Shown in pieces: positions 1-9,373 of a DNA stretch of 64,000 nt. Source of the stretch: Advenella sp. S44 (GTDB taxonomy: Bacteria > Pseudomonadota > Gammaproteobacteria > Burkholderiales > Burkholderiaceae_B); NCBI RefSeq assembly GCF_002810445.1, contig NZ_NEXS01000011.1, forward strand, positions 124,001-188,000, written 5' to 3'. The notes under the pieces were generated by a model. The model ran no database searches. It worked only from the letters and a program-made list of their open reading frames with translations, and was not told the DNA's origin. Positions within the stretch are counted from its first letter, which is position 1. Each line of letters opens with the position of its first letter. Both the position numbers and the translations under genes were made by a program.

Positions 1-2272
1 GGCTATCGGACATCATCCGATACGTCATGAATGCCTGTGCCGGGATCCGGGCAGCCATCTCCCGCAGCAAGGCGCGAGCGCCACCAGTCATGTCATAAGA
101 GAACTCAATGGCAATCATCATGCCCCGGCCGCGAACCTGTCGGATGAACCCGTATTGATCGGCGATATCCTGCAATTGTTGTTGCAGATAAGGACCAACG
201 TGAGCAGCGTTCTGTGTCAGCTGTTCCTGTTCCAGCACATCCAGTGCCGCCATCGCACTGGCAGCGGCAAAATTGCCGCCCCCGAAAGTAGAGGTATGCA
301 AGGCAAACGTATCCATCGTGCCATAGGCCTTGCGCCAGACATCGCCTGTGGCCAGCGTCGCCCCTATCGGTACGGCGCCCCCCGAAAGCGATTTGGATAA
401 CGCCATGATGTCCGGCGCCACCCCTTCCCAATCGCAGGCGAACAACTTGCCGGTACGGCCCAGACCGGTCTGTATTTCGTCCAGCACCCAGAGGCAATCG
501 TATTGGTCGCAAGCGGCCCTGACCTGCGCAAGATAGCCGTCCGGCGGAATAATGACGCCGCCCTCGCCCTGTATCGGCTCCATGACAAAAGCGGCAACAT
601 CGCCTTGCGCCAGCCTGGCGCGCAGCGCCTGGGCATCACCGAAAGGCAGTTGCTCGCAATGGGTCAGTAGCGGTTCAAACGGCTTACGATGTTTGCTTCG
701 CCCGGTAATCGATAGTGCGCCCAGGGTCTTGCCGTGGTAGCCATTGCCGCAATAAAGAATCACCTTGCGATCGCTGGCGGCCAGTGCCATTTTCATTGCC
801 GCTTCCACGGCTTCGGTCCCGGAATTGCTGAAAAAAACATGCTGCATCTTGCCGGGCGCCATTTGTGTCAGGCGCCGGGCCAACTGGCTGGTGTGCAGGG
901 GCGCGGACACATACTGAACAAACGTCGGATACTGCTGTTGCAGGTATTCGGTCAGAGCCGCACTCACTTTGGGATGATTGTGCCCGGTATTGAGGCAACC
1001 GTAGCCGGCCACAAAATCCAGATAGCGACGACCGTCCAGGTCTGTCAGCCAGCACCCCTCTCCCTTAACGAAAACGCGCTCCACATGATTGAATTGGTAA
1101 AACTCGCGCAGCACCGGATTGATGTGTTTGCCGAAATCGTCCAATACCTGTTGGCGCAGAGCATGCGCTGGCAAAGGGTGATCAGGCTGGCCGATTTCGG
1201 GATTGTGATGATATTGGCGCAAACCGTCAAAGCGCGCACCGGCCACCGGTTCCGAATCGCTTGCCATGGGGTTGGGAACAAAACCGTGTCGCTTTGCCAC
1301 CTCGCCAATTTCTAGCACCCGCTCAACGGGCAATTCCCGTCCGATGGAAAATGGCTGCGCCCTGCCCTCCAGGGCCAGAATGATGGTTTCTGCCATGCAG
1401 CCGTTTAAATTTCGCATGGGGTCCAGGCCCAGCGCCATGGCTCCGAAACTGACGTCGGAGGTGGCCGAAACCAGGCCGCCATCAATGACCAGAATATCGT
1501 CCCGCTGCCCAGCCCCGGGCAAGACATCCTTGGGCAGGGCGGTATCCACGACCACTGACCCCGGCTGCAATCGGGCCGGATCAATAACCCCGCCACTTGA
1601 TGTGGCGGTCACGAAAAATCGGGCAATGCCGTAGCATACGTCCATCCGGGAATGGTACTGGACCTGATCCGGACTCTGCAGCGGCAGGTCGCTGGGCAGG
1701 TTCGACGTTGGACCGCGATGCACCAGGTGTAATCGACACCCATGGGCCAGCAATAAGCGCGCCACCGCCTGGGCAATCGATCCCGGATAGCCGGCCACGA
1801 CCACTTGTGCACTTTCTGCAGATACGCCCAGCCGCTCCATACAATCAACAACATTGCGGTACGCGGCAAAGGCGGTCAAGGAATTTCCGGTAGTCACCGG
1901 TACAAGCGCGCGCTCGAGCGTCTGTAGACCACGGTTGCCGACAATGGCCGTGAACCCGCCCAGGCCGACCAGTTCAGCGCCACCGTGGTGCAAGGCATTG
2001 ACCCCGTCCAACACACGCTCTGCGATCCTGCGTGGCTGGGCCATCATTTGCTCTGCCGTCAGGGGCATGAACTGAATCGTTCCGTCGCATTGCTGTCCGC
2101 AAGCACTTGTGATACGAGTAAAGTCTGCAAAGGGAACCAGATTGTGCCGGGACCAGAACTGCGAATGGTAGCCGTGGCTTTGTTCTTTGAGCATCCGGCC
2201 TGCCAGATCAATAAGCTTGACCTGGTTCAATAAAGCCGGCGATGTGGGATGGGCAATGAATCCAAACTTCAT
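1..2272 (-). CDS. pigE: PigE-like acyl reductase/class III aminotransferase fusion, C-terminus beyond window
   Basis: About 757 codons are visible and the C-terminus lies off the left edge. Residues 1-340 resemble an acyl-thioester reductase or Rossmann domain; the start MKFGFIAHPTS and the motif NGCMAETI match Serratia PigE as I remember it. The C-terminal part is a class III PLP aminotransferase with GTEAVEAAMK, EPIQGEGG, DEIQTGLGRTGK and the PLP lysine in SKSLSGG near residue 627. PigE transaminates 3-acetyloctanal to a pyrroline in prodigiosin monopyrrole synthesis. The ATG at 2272 overlaps the upstream pigD stop as ATGA, so translation is probably coupled. An ATG two codons upstream (2278) is possible. 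No other pig genes are visible, so the product here is inferred. Confidence 0.85.
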   Translation of the reverse strand, partial: MKFGFIAHPTSPALLNQVKLIDLAGRMLKEQSHGYHSQFWSRHNLVPFADFTRITSACGQQCDGTIQFMPLTAEQMMAQPRRIAERVLDGVNALHHGGAELVGLGGFTAIVGNRGLQTLERALVPVTTGNSLTAFAAYRNVVDCMERLGVSAESAQVVVAGYPGSIAQAVARLLLAHGCRLHLVHRGPTSNLPSDLPLQSPDQVQYHSRMDVCYGIARFFVTATSSGGVIDPARLQPGSVVVDTALPKDVLPGAGQRDDILVIDGGLVSATSDVSFGAMALGLDPMRNLNGCMAETIILALEGRAQPFSIGRELPVERVLEIGEVAKRHGFVPNPMASDSEPVAGARFDGLRQYHHNPEIGQPDHPLPAHALRQQVLDDFGKHINPVLREFYQFNHVERVFVKGEGCWLTDLDGRRYLDFVAGYGCLNTGHNHPKVSAALTEYLQQQYPTFVQYVSAPLHTSQLARRLTQMAPGKMQHVFFSNSGTEAVEAAMKMALAASDRKVILYCGNGYHGKTLGALSITGRSKHRKPFEPLLTHCEQLPFGDAQALRARLAQGDVAAFVMEPIQGEGGVIIPPDGYLAQVRAACDQYDCLWVLDEIQTGLGRTGKLFACDWEGVAPDIMALSKSLSGGAVPIGATLATGDVWRKAYGTMDTFALHTSTFGGGNFAAASAMAALDVLEQEQLTQNAAHVGPYLQQQLQDIADQYGFIRQVRGRGMMIAIEFSYDMTGGARALLREMAARIPAQAFMTYRMMSDS

Positions 2273-4740
2273 GTCCATTGCTCCACCGGCTGACGGCTCC
2301 AGGTTTCCTCTGACACCAGACTAAGTCCGTCGCCGTCCGAATTGTGGCTCAACATAACGTCGAAAAAATTGATCTGTCCGCGCGCCATCAACGCCGTGCG
2401 CAGAGTTTCCGGGCAAAACGATTTGATGCTGTGGTAGCTCACGTAATGCTGCGCGGCCACCTCATGCAGCCCCGCTCTGGCGCCTGGCTGCGGAACATTG
2501 ACCTGGCGGTTGCCGTTAAGGGCATAGCGCTTGTCCAGGTAGGTCTGAATCATCGAAAGAACTCCATTGTTCAAGTAAAACAGGCTGATGTTGCGTCCGG
2601 CGGCATGCGGCGACGATGCTGCGCACATGGCCAGGCGCTGTTCAATATCGGGCACCAGCGCCCGCGCGCCGTCGCCAATAAACGCAAGCACATTGCGCTG
2701 GTTCCGCACAGCAAGATAGGGCAGCGCCATCAGGCCATCGCCCATCAGCGCGCGTCCGTACCAGCCCGAGAATCCGGGATCGGTGCGAGGAATATTGCGC
2801 AGCGCCGACAGGCTGCAGCGCCCCACGTCATAAACGCCGGTGTAGCGGTAGCCTTCGTCACGAATCAGTTCCGTGACCAATTGGCCCAGGCGCTGAAAGA
2901 AGTAATTCGGTGTCATGGGCAGTGTTTCAATGCAGTCGCTAGGCATGATTTCTGCTGCGCACTGCAACCGTTGCAGATGCGACTGACGGTGCCGAAGAAT
3001 CAGGGGGTCAGGCGCGATGCGCGGTTCCAGGTAGTCCAGGAAATCATCCAGGCACATTTGGAGCCCCAGATCGGCAAAGGGCGCAATATGGGCCGGATTG
3101 CGGTTTACCTGGGCGATCCTGAAGCTGCGCCGCAATTTACCCTCGGAATAAGGTGTCGCAGACTGGTCGGCCTTGCCCTTAAGGAAAAACAGCCACGGCG
3201 TCGTCTCGGTCGTCTCACGGGCCGATCGAGCATTCGCGCAGTGCGCGAGGCCCGAGACATCACCGTTGGACGCAATCGATTGCGTCTGCGCCTCAAATGG
3301 CACACAACGGCGATGTTCCAGAAATTCGTAGATGCGCCGGCTAAAGCCATACATAGAAAGCGGACCAAGGTAATTGGCAACCGGCATACCGTCCTGCCAC
3401 GCTGGAACAGAACCCGGTGCAACAATGCTATCGGCCAGTGCCACGCCGGTTTTCCTGGCAATAGATAGTACGCGCTGACGCTGGGTCGGACTAAGTCTTC
3501 CGCATTGCCACAGGATGGGAGCCGGATCGTGGTTAAGAACTGCAACGGCGTGGTTCAATCGTTCCCGAAGCCTGACTTCAGTTATCGACGAGATCGCAGA
3601 CGGGGCGGGCGTCCTCTGTTTTAACGGCACGACCACCGGCGTGCGCGATTCCAGCGCAGACTGGGAAGCAAAAACGAAAGTGGGCCCGGGGCGATTGTCC
3701 AGCGCGTCAAAGGCATTTGCCAGACCGCTTTGAAGATCGCCGGGCTCACGCAGGAAGTCAGACCACAACCCTCTGGCCGCAATGACGGCATGACCGTTGC
3801 TGTCCGCGTTCAGTGTGCCCTGGAACGCATACCATACCGTTTCGGGCGATTCGGCGCAGATAACGATACCCGGCGCGCCGGTCCGCCGCAGGTTGTCCAG
3901 TGTCCCCCGGGCTTCATCCAGCATCCCCGATGTGACGGCAATCACATAGGCCCGTCCGTACAATTGCCAGCCGGCCATTGCGCCCACGGCCAGCGCATGT
4001 TCATTACATCCGCTATATAAACCGATGTCCGTGCCTTCGGCCAGATCATGCATGGAATCAATAAATCCGGCAACCATGGAGCCGGTAAAAAAATGAAAAT
4101 CCCAGCCCTGTCCCCAGCGCGCTCTCATCAAGTCAAAGACTGCTCTGGCCGCTGCCACAGGTTCCGTTTGTGGCTGCGTGGTGCGTACCAAAAGCCGGTT
4201 GAAATAGGCGTGCTCCAGATGATCCAGCAGTAGACGCAACAGATCTGCGCAGCGCTGATCCCGCTGCCTAAGCGGAGTGCGTATCAAGCGGTTCCCGCCC
4301 AGCAATAGCATCCATTTGGCCAGACACGACTCGGCGCAGAACAACACCGCAGAAGATGGAGAAAACCTGAGGCCGGACCGTACCGACAACAATTTCGCAA
4401 ACGGATCTTCGTTAGCGGCCAACCCAAGCCCGCGCGAATCCAGATAAACGCATTCGGCCGCAATCGTATCGTCGTTCTGCGCGATCGATGCCGCCTCCAA
4501 AGATGCAAAGCAGTGCAAAACCAGTTGTTTTGGCCCCCCCTTGCCTTGCTGCTGTCGCAAGTAGCGTTGCGCCTGGCACTGAAGCGGCCGGCAGTCACCC
4601 TGCAGCTCTGACGCAGCAACATTCGGACTCTCGTTCAGCCAACTATTGATCTCATGCACTACCTGCCTGACATCTTCCTGCAACTGCCTGTCCTGACTGA
4701 TCAGGCAGATTTGCACCGTGCCGACTGGCTTCTTTCCCAT
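2269..4740 (-). CDS. pigD: PigD-like thiamine diphosphate-dependent lyase
   Basis: An 823-residue ThDP enzyme of the acetolactate-synthase fold; Serratia PigD is about 870. The conserved PYR-domain glutamate is in GCNEHALAVG near residue 247. The ThDP motif GDG...NN runs from about 689 to 725 (GDGARAL to YLNNG). PigD adds a pyruvate-derived acetyl unit to a 2-enal (Stetter reaction), giving the PigE substrate. The start at 4740 is chosen because CAGGAGAGAGACGTT precedes it; the frame is open to 4818 but that stretch overlaps the promoter. It ends inside the pigE start (ATGA). The Fur box about 80 bases upstream suggests iron repression. Assignment rests on family features and the pigE partner; the real aldehyde substrate is unknown. 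Confidence 0.82.
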   Translation of the reverse strand: MGKKPVGTVQICLISQDRQLQEDVRQVVHEINSWLNESPNVAASELQGDCRPLQCQAQRYLRQQQGKGGPKQLVLHCFASLEAASIAQNDDTIAAECVYLDSRGLGLAANEDPFAKLLSVRSGLRFSPSSAVLFCAESCLAKWMLLLGGNRLIRTPLRQRDQRCADLLRLLLDHLEHAYFNRLLVRTTQPQTEPVAAARAVFDLMRARWGQGWDFHFFTGSMVAGFIDSMHDLAEGTDIGLYSGCNEHALAVGAMAGWQLYGRAYVIAVTSGMLDEARGTLDNLRRTGAPGIVICAESPETVWYAFQGTLNADSNGHAVIAARGLWSDFLREPGDLQSGLANAFDALDNRPGPTFVFASQSALESRTPVVVPLKQRTPAPSAISSITEVRLRERLNHAVAVLNHDPAPILWQCGRLSPTQRQRVLSIARKTGVALADSIVAPGSVPAWQDGMPVANYLGPLSMYGFSRRIYEFLEHRRCVPFEAQTQSIASNGDVSGLAHCANARSARETTETTPWLFFLKGKADQSATPYSEGKLRRSFRIAQVNRNPAHIAPFADLGLQMCLDDFLDYLEPRIAPDPLILRHRQSHLQRLQCAAEIMPSDCIETLPMTPNYFFQRLGQLVTELIRDEGYRYTGVYDVGRCSLSALRNIPRTDPGFSGWYGRALMGDGLMALPYLAVRNQRNVLAFIGDGARALVPDIEQRLAMCAASSPHAAGRNISLFYLNNGVLSMIQTYLDKRYALNGNRQVNVPQPGARAGLHEVAAQHYVSYHSIKSFCPETLRTALMARGQINFFDVMLSHNSDGDGLSLVSEETWSRQPVEQWT

Positions 4741-4822
4741 AACGTCTCTCTCCTGTGATCCTTGCCAATCTGAAAAATCCAGCTTCGCGTCGTCAATCCT
4801 GAGGAAAAATGGTATCATCCGG

Positions 4823-4841
4823 AATGAGAATCATTTTCATT
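4823..4841. promoter_or_regulatory. Fur box between pigD-like and AraC genes
   Basis: The 19 bases AATGAGAATCATTTTCATT contain TGAGAATCATTTTCA, which matches the 7-1-7 Fur consensus TGATAATCATTATCA at 13 of 15 positions. It lies between divergent genes, so it could repress both by iron-loaded Fur. Seen in sequence; binding is inferred. Confidence 0.8.
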
Positions 4842-4883
4842 AATTGCTATGAAATCGGGAGCAATTCGTATGAAAAAAGATAG

Positions 4884-5861
4884 ATGGAGAATCGTGTGGA
4901 AAAATATACGTGCAGATTGACGGCCAATGAGCTGCATGCACCACAGCAACGACATGAAAGCCATGTCCGGCAGCAATTGCCCCAGGAATTGGGCAATTGC
5001 TATACAGAGTCCATCATGCTTGAATCGGGCATTCTGGTCGGACGTCTGCATTATCATCCGGACAGGCCGATCGTGGAGGAAACGCTGGGGCCGCATCAGG
5101 GCCGGGTTATTGTTGTCACGGTGGGCCTGCAGGGACAGTCTGTCTATCGCGGCGACAATACCCCTGAGGTATTGTTCAAAGCCGGCCATACAACCGTCAC
5201 ATCCTTTCAGGCATTACGAGGCGAACGCAGTTACGAAGGCAGCAAACCGGTATCCCAATTGAGGGTCGTTATCAGTGCAAGCACGCTGCGCAAATACGTG
5301 GGAGATGAGCGAGTCGACAAAATACTCGGTGACAGCACGTTCCAGCGACTGGCCTTTTACGGCAGCAGCAGCGCAACCCTGGCGCACGCAGCTGCCATCA
5401 ATCGGTATATGAAGGCAGCTACCGGCGAGCAACCCAACCCGCACCAGCTGGAGCTCCATATTCACGCGCTTAGCTTACTGTCAGAACAGTTTAAGGCATT
5501 GGCGCCCATACAGACAGAAGGCTACAGCGCCTTTTCGTCTGAGGAAGTACAACGTCTGGAAAGGGCCCGGGACATGATTGCGCACCAATTACACTTGCCA
5601 TTGACTAATCAATACCTGGCAGCGCAGGTCGGCATGAACGAGAACAAGCTCAAAGAAGGCTTCCGTTACCTATATAACAATACACCGTCGGGTGTCGTGC
5701 TGGAATTGCGCATGCGCAAGGCCTACACGCTGCTCGAATCGGGTCAGCAAGTGGCGCAGACGGCGTGGCAAGTAGGCTACAAATATCCGAACAATTTTTC
5801 AGTTGCCTTTATGCGCTACTACGGCAAAAGCCCGAAAACCGTCTTTCAGAAAAGGGCTTGA
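4884..5861 (+). CDS. AraC-family regulator, siderophore-regulator type (PchR/AlcR-like)
   Basis: 325 residues with an N-terminal sensor region and a C-terminal AraC double helix-turn-helix from about 225, with the signatures LAAQVGMNENKLKEGF and VAQTAWQVGYKYPNNFSVAF. The MNENKLKEGF recognition helix is typical of PchR, AlcR and YbtA-type activators, which respond to a siderophore. It is divergent from the pigD/pigE-like pair across the Fur box, so it probably activates that operon. A GTG at 4896 is better spaced from GGAG (4886-4889) and may be the true start. The ligand is unknown. Confidence 0.85.
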   Translation: MENRVEKYTCRLTANELHAPQQRHESHVRQQLPQELGNCYTESIMLESGILVGRLHYHPDRPIVEETLGPHQGRVIVVTVGLQGQSVYRGDNTPEVLFKAGHTTVTSFQALRGERSYEGSKPVSQLRVVISASTLRKYVGDERVDKILGDSTFQRLAFYGSSSATLAHAAAINRYMKAATGEQPNPHQLELHIHALSLLSEQFKALAPIQTEGYSAFSSEEVQRLERARDMIAHQLHLPLTNQYLAAQVGMNENKLKEGFRYLYNNTPSGVVLELRMRKAYTLLESGQQVAQTAWQVGYKYPNNFSVAFMRYYGKSPKTVFQKRA

Positions 5862-5986
5862 TTCGCTGCGACGGGTTTCCCGGCTCCCTTCTGAAGCCCG
5901 TATCAGCTTGCGCCGGGCCCGGCCGGTCAATGACTTGGCGGGTTGGCGTCCTGGGCTTTGTCTAACACGTCAGTTGAGCCTGCGGG

Positions 5987-6979
5987 CTATCTGCCGGCAC
6001 AATTCACTATCACATTCCCGAACGACGTACCGCCCTCTACTGTCTGGTGAGCCGATACAATCTGAGTCAAATCATAGACCGGACCAATATTGTGTTGCAG
6101 CTGGCCATCACGCAACAGAGCCTGGATGCCATCGATTGCCCGCGTTCGCTGCGCTTGCGTCAACTCATACACCAGAAAAAAGTGCAGCGACAATGATCGC
6201 GGCAGCCACGCACCATAATTGAGCGGTACTGTGCCGCGCTCGTTGGAACCATAGCAGACAAACCTGCCATGTGACGCGAGCGCCCCCTGCTCCACCAACG
6301 CGATGGTTGTCGACAAATCCATGTCAATAATGGCATTGACGCCCTTTTCGCCTGTCATTGCCAGCACGCGTTCAGCAACCGGTTCTTCTTTATACAGGAT
6401 CGACTCGTCGATTCCCCTTTCCCGCAAAAATGCCGCCTTGGTCTGCGAGCCAACGGTAGTGAGCACGCGAGCGCCCCGGGCCCGGGCTATTTGCGCAGCA
6501 TAGTAACCTACACCAGAGGCACCGCCAATAATCAATACCGTCTGCCCGGCTTCCAGCTGGGCAAGCTCCACAGCACGATAAGCGGTCAATGCCGGAATGC
6601 CTAGGCAGGCCCCGGCTTCAAACGACACATTGTCGGGCAATACGACCGCCTGCTGCGCAGGCAGAACTATATACTGGGCAGCAGTTCCATGCGGGCGGTT
6701 GTATTGTGCGTTCCATAGCCAGACCCGTTCGCCGACTCTACCGGCCTGCACGCCCTCGCCGGTCTGGTCGATCGTGCCCGCGCCATCACTGTGCGGAATA
6801 ATCAAGTTCCAGCGCACCGCACGTGCACCAGACCTGGACTTGACATCTGATGGATTGACGCCCGAACAGGCAAGCCGCACCCGTACCTGGCCGGCACCTG
6901 CCTCTGGAACAGGCTGTTGGCCCACCTGCAGCACCTGCTCGGCAGGGCCGTTTGCCGTATACCACGCCGCCAGCATCAT
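5987..6979 (-). CDS. Zinc-free NADPH:quinone oxidoreductase-like dehydrogenase
   Basis: A 330-residue medium-chain dehydrogenase/reductase of the zeta-crystallin type. The N-terminal GroES-like part holds GVNPSDVKSR, and a Rossmann fold near residue 150-175 has GGASGVGYYAAQIARARGA. No structural-zinc cysteine cluster is seen, as expected for quinone-reductase types, which reduce quinones or enones with NADPH. It is the last gene of the operon. The ATG at 6979 overlaps the upstream stop as ATGA; the frame extends to 7090 but only inside the upstream gene. Substrate unknown. Confidence 0.85.
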   Translation of the reverse strand: MMLAAWYTANGPAEQVLQVGQQPVPEAGAGQVRVRLACSGVNPSDVKSRSGARAVRWNLIIPHSDGAGTIDQTGEGVQAGRVGERVWLWNAQYNRPHGTAAQYIVLPAQQAVVLPDNVSFEAGACLGIPALTAYRAVELAQLEAGQTVLIIGGASGVGYYAAQIARARGARVLTTVGSQTKAAFLRERGIDESILYKEEPVAERVLAMTGEKGVNAIIDMDLSTTIALVEQGALASHGRFVCYGSNERGTVPLNYGAWLPRSLSLHFFLVYELTQAQRTRAIDGIQALLRDGQLQHNIGPVYDLTQIVSAHQTVEGGTSFGNVIVNCAGR

Positions 6980-7746
6980 GTCAGCGCCGCTTTCACGAAC
7001 CGATTGCTCAGCGTGCCCAGCCCGGTCAGACTCACATCCACACGGTCGCCGGGCTGCAGGTTCGGAGAGTGACCGTCGGTGCCCATCCACACCATATCGC
7101 CAGGATACAGCGTCAGATACCGGCTCATTGTGCTGATAAATTCTTCAATGCCAAAAAGCATGTCCGCTGTGTCAAAGCGGGTGCTTTCCACGCCGTTGAC
7201 CGATACGACCGTTTGCATGGCTGCCAGATCGGCCTCGGTACTGATCCACGGCCCCATCGGCTTGAAAGTGTCCGAATTTTTTGCACGCCAGAAAGTGCGA
7301 TCCGACGCCTGCCAATTGCGTTCGCTCACGTCATTGCCAATGGTATAGCCCAGAATGCATCTTTTTACTTCGTCCACGGCGATGTTGCGCACTTTGCTGC
7401 CAATCACAACCACCAGTTCGCCTTCGTAATGGACGCGCGTGGCGTCTGCCGGCATGATCACATCCTGACCGTGCGCAACCAGGGCGTTGTTTGCCCGGTA
7501 GCCCACATCCGGTTTTTTTGGAATCGTTAATCCTTCCGTGCTGATATGCTTGACGTAATTGAGCCCCACGCAGTAGAACGTGGGCGGGACAATAGGCACT
7601 TCAATGCTCACGTCCTGCAGTTTCAGTCTTGTAGCGGTGGTTTCATAATTGCTCAGCGGGTCTCCCCTGACCGCCGTGACGATGTCCTCATCGCTCAATA
7701 TCCCGTAGCCGGGTTTGCCCTCAAGACTATATCTAAGCCATCTCAT
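6976..7746 (-). CDS. Fumarylacetoacetate hydrolase family protein
   Basis: 256 residues with the FAH/MhpD fold. An N-terminal lead with FYCVGLNYVKH precedes the metal-binding region, where HYEGELVVVIG supplies the E-x-E pair and NDVSERNWQ the following aspartate region. GDMVWMGTDG and LQPGDRVDVSLTGLGTLSN are family C-terminal motifs. Members hydrolyse, decarboxylate or hydrate 2-oxo-diacids with Mg2+ or Mn2+. It sits 12 bases after the NTF2-like gene and overlaps the quinone oxidoreductase start. In this operon it may cleave a C-C bond late in a degradation route; which one cannot be read from sequence. Confidence 0.88.
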   Translation of the reverse strand: MRWLRYSLEGKPGYGILSDEDIVTAVRGDPLSNYETTATRLKLQDVSIEVPIVPPTFYCVGLNYVKHISTEGLTIPKKPDVGYRANNALVAHGQDVIMPADATRVHYEGELVVVIGSKVRNIAVDEVKRCILGYTIGNDVSERNWQASDRTFWRAKNSDTFKPMGPWISTEADLAAMQTVVSVNGVESTRFDTADMLFGIEEFISTMSRYLTLYPGDMVWMGTDGHSPNLQPGDRVDVSLTGLGTLSNRFVKAALT

Positions 7747-7758
7747 CGTTTTTTCCCC

Positions 7759-8178
7759 TTACGCGTTCGCCGCAAAAAGTGTGTCTTCGGCGGTCAATTC
7801 CGCAATCAGCCAGCTATTGTCGATTCGTTTCATTTGAACAAGAACGTTACGGATGGACTCAATCCCGCGCAAGGGACAAGGCCCCGCCCCGTGCTCGCCC
7901 GGTTCATGCCGGACAACCAGCATATAGGCCCGGATGGTGCAATTTTGCGTTTCGCATTCATCGAATACCAGATTCGTAATAATATGGGCGATTCTCATGG
8001 TCGCAGACCGCTGCTGCAATGCCTGCTGCACTTGCTGCGGCCCTTTCAATACTTTGCCCTGACGGCGCCATATTGCATCTGGCGCAAGCAGCGCCGCCAA
8101 CGCATCGTACCGGCGCTCATCCAGATGGCGGAAAAAAAGCAACACCTGGTTCTCACACTGCTTCATCGCGACATTCAT
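7759..8178 (-). CDS. SnoaL/NTF2-like small protein
   Basis: 139 residues with a cone-shaped NTF2-like pattern: an N-terminal helix (VLLFFRHLDERRYDALAALL), then PDAIWRRQGKVLKGPQQV, then strands ending in DNSWLIAELTAEDTLF. This is the pattern of SnoaL-like isomerases and of dioxygenase small subunits. Catalytic residues cannot be assigned. The ATG overlaps the stop of the hydroxyacid oxidase gene (ATGA), so it belongs to the catabolic operon. It may be an accessory dehydratase or isomerase; the specific role is unknown. Confidence 0.75.
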   Translation of the reverse strand: MNVAMKQCENQVLLFFRHLDERRYDALAALLAPDAIWRRQGKVLKGPQQVQQALQQRSATMRIAHIITNLVFDECETQNCTIRAYMLVVRHEPGEHGAGPCPLRGIESIRNVLVQMKRIDNSWLIAELTAEDTLFAANA

Positions 8179-9362
8179 ATCAGCAGATCTCCGTTGCCGT
8201 GGTTTAAAGGCGATTGCGCCAATACCGAAGCGTCGATATCAGCCAGGCTGGGCGTGCCGCAAAGCTGCATCGTTCGTCTCAATTCATCAGTCAGTATCGT
8301 TAAGGCGCGGTCTACTCCATCGTACCCCCCACCCAGTACGCCAAACAGAGTCGCACGACCAGACAGCACACCGGATGCGCCCAGGGCCAATGCCTTGAAT
8401 ACATCACTGCCCCGGCGGATACCGCCGTCGAGCAACACGGGCACACGACGATTTACGGCCTGCACAATGCCGGGCAAGGCATCCAGCGTGGCCAGGCCCG
8501 TATCCAGTTGCCGCCCGCCATGGTTGGAAACGACCAGCGCATCCACGCCGACATCAAGTATTGACGAGACATCCAGCGGATTGACCACCCCTTTGACGAT
8601 CAGCTTGCCAGGCCAGCGATCGCGCAGGGCACGTAACGCTGCCAGATCAAACGCCGGATCATAGTTCATACCGGCGACGCCCTGCATCCTGGTTCGGTCC
8701 GCCTGCCGTGATGCCAATCCCTGCAGGCTTGGCATCACGGGCGGCTTTTGCAGCAACATATTAAGCGACCACCACGGTTTTCTGACAAATTGTCCAATGT
8801 TGCGGTACCCCAGCTTCATGGGAAAACTCAGCCCGTTGAGCAAGTCTCTTTCCCGCTTGCCGCCCACCGGCAGATCTACCGTGATGACCAGCGCCTCATA
8901 GCCAGCTGCAGCGGCGCGACCGATTAAGGCATTCAGACGCTCCTTGTCTTGAAGGATATAAGCCTGGAACCATAACCGGCCTGGCGCCTGGTCGGCAATT
9001 TGCTCGATCGACGCCGTGGCCGATGTTGAAAGCGTATACGGTATGTCGTGCTTGGCTGCGGCCTGTGCCAAGGCAATATCGCCGCCACGCCAGCCAAACC
9101 CCACGGCGCCTGTCGGCGCGATGGCCATGGGTAACCCCATGCGACGTCCGAATAACTGTGCTGCCAGATCCACCTGGGAGACGTTGCGCAACACCCGAGG
9201 CAACAATCGCACCCGGCTAAAGGCAGCACAATTGTCATTGAGGGTGATTTCGTCCTCGGCGCCGCCGTCATAAAAATCAAACACCCCGCGCGGCAGCCTG
9301 GCCCGGGCCATGTCCCGCAGACGCGCGATGCAATAACAGTCGTTCACGGTGGACCGGCTCAT
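8175..9362 (-). CDS. FMN-dependent alpha-hydroxy-acid oxidase/dehydrogenase
   Basis: 395 residues of the LldD/mandelate-dehydrogenase/glycolate-oxidase TIM-barrel family. Visible are FDFYDGGAEDEITL at the N-terminus, APTGAVGFGWRGG, the catalytic VSNHGGRQLD and the FMN phosphate motif LLDGGIRRGSDVFKALALGA. Members oxidise L-2-hydroxy acids to 2-oxo acids. I use the ATG at 9362 (GAGG nine bases upstream); an ATG at 9377 overlaps the Bug gene stop but lacks a ribosome site. It shares ATGA coupling with the next gene. Which hydroxy acid is used is not evident. Confidence 0.9.
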   Translation of the reverse strand: MSRSTVNDCYCIARLRDMARARLPRGVFDFYDGGAEDEITLNDNCAAFSRVRLLPRVLRNVSQVDLAAQLFGRRMGLPMAIAPTGAVGFGWRGGDIALAQAAAKHDIPYTLSTSATASIEQIADQAPGRLWFQAYILQDKERLNALIGRAAAAGYEALVITVDLPVGGKRERDLLNGLSFPMKLGYRNIGQFVRKPWWSLNMLLQKPPVMPSLQGLASRQADRTRMQGVAGMNYDPAFDLAALRALRDRWPGKLIVKGVVNPLDVSSILDVGVDALVVSNHGGRQLDTGLATLDALPGIVQAVNRRVPVLLDGGIRRGSDVFKALALGASGVLSGRATLFGVLGGGYDGVDRALTILTDELRRTMQLCGTPSLADIDASVLAQSPLNHGNGDLLI

Positions 9363-9373
9363 TGTCTCTATCC

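Noticed and set aside
1-2272. Broken or frameshifted gene at the left edge
   Set aside because: Short open frames there suggested decay, but the minus-strand frame is open from 2272 to the edge and matches PigE throughout; only the window cuts it.
2344-3468. 374-codon plus-strand frame
   Set aside because: It lies wholly antisense to the pigD-like gene, has an arginine/histidine-rich translation without domains, and comes from high GC codon bias.
7546-8664. 372-codon plus-strand frame
   Set aside because: Crosses the antisense of three overlapping real genes and has no domain.
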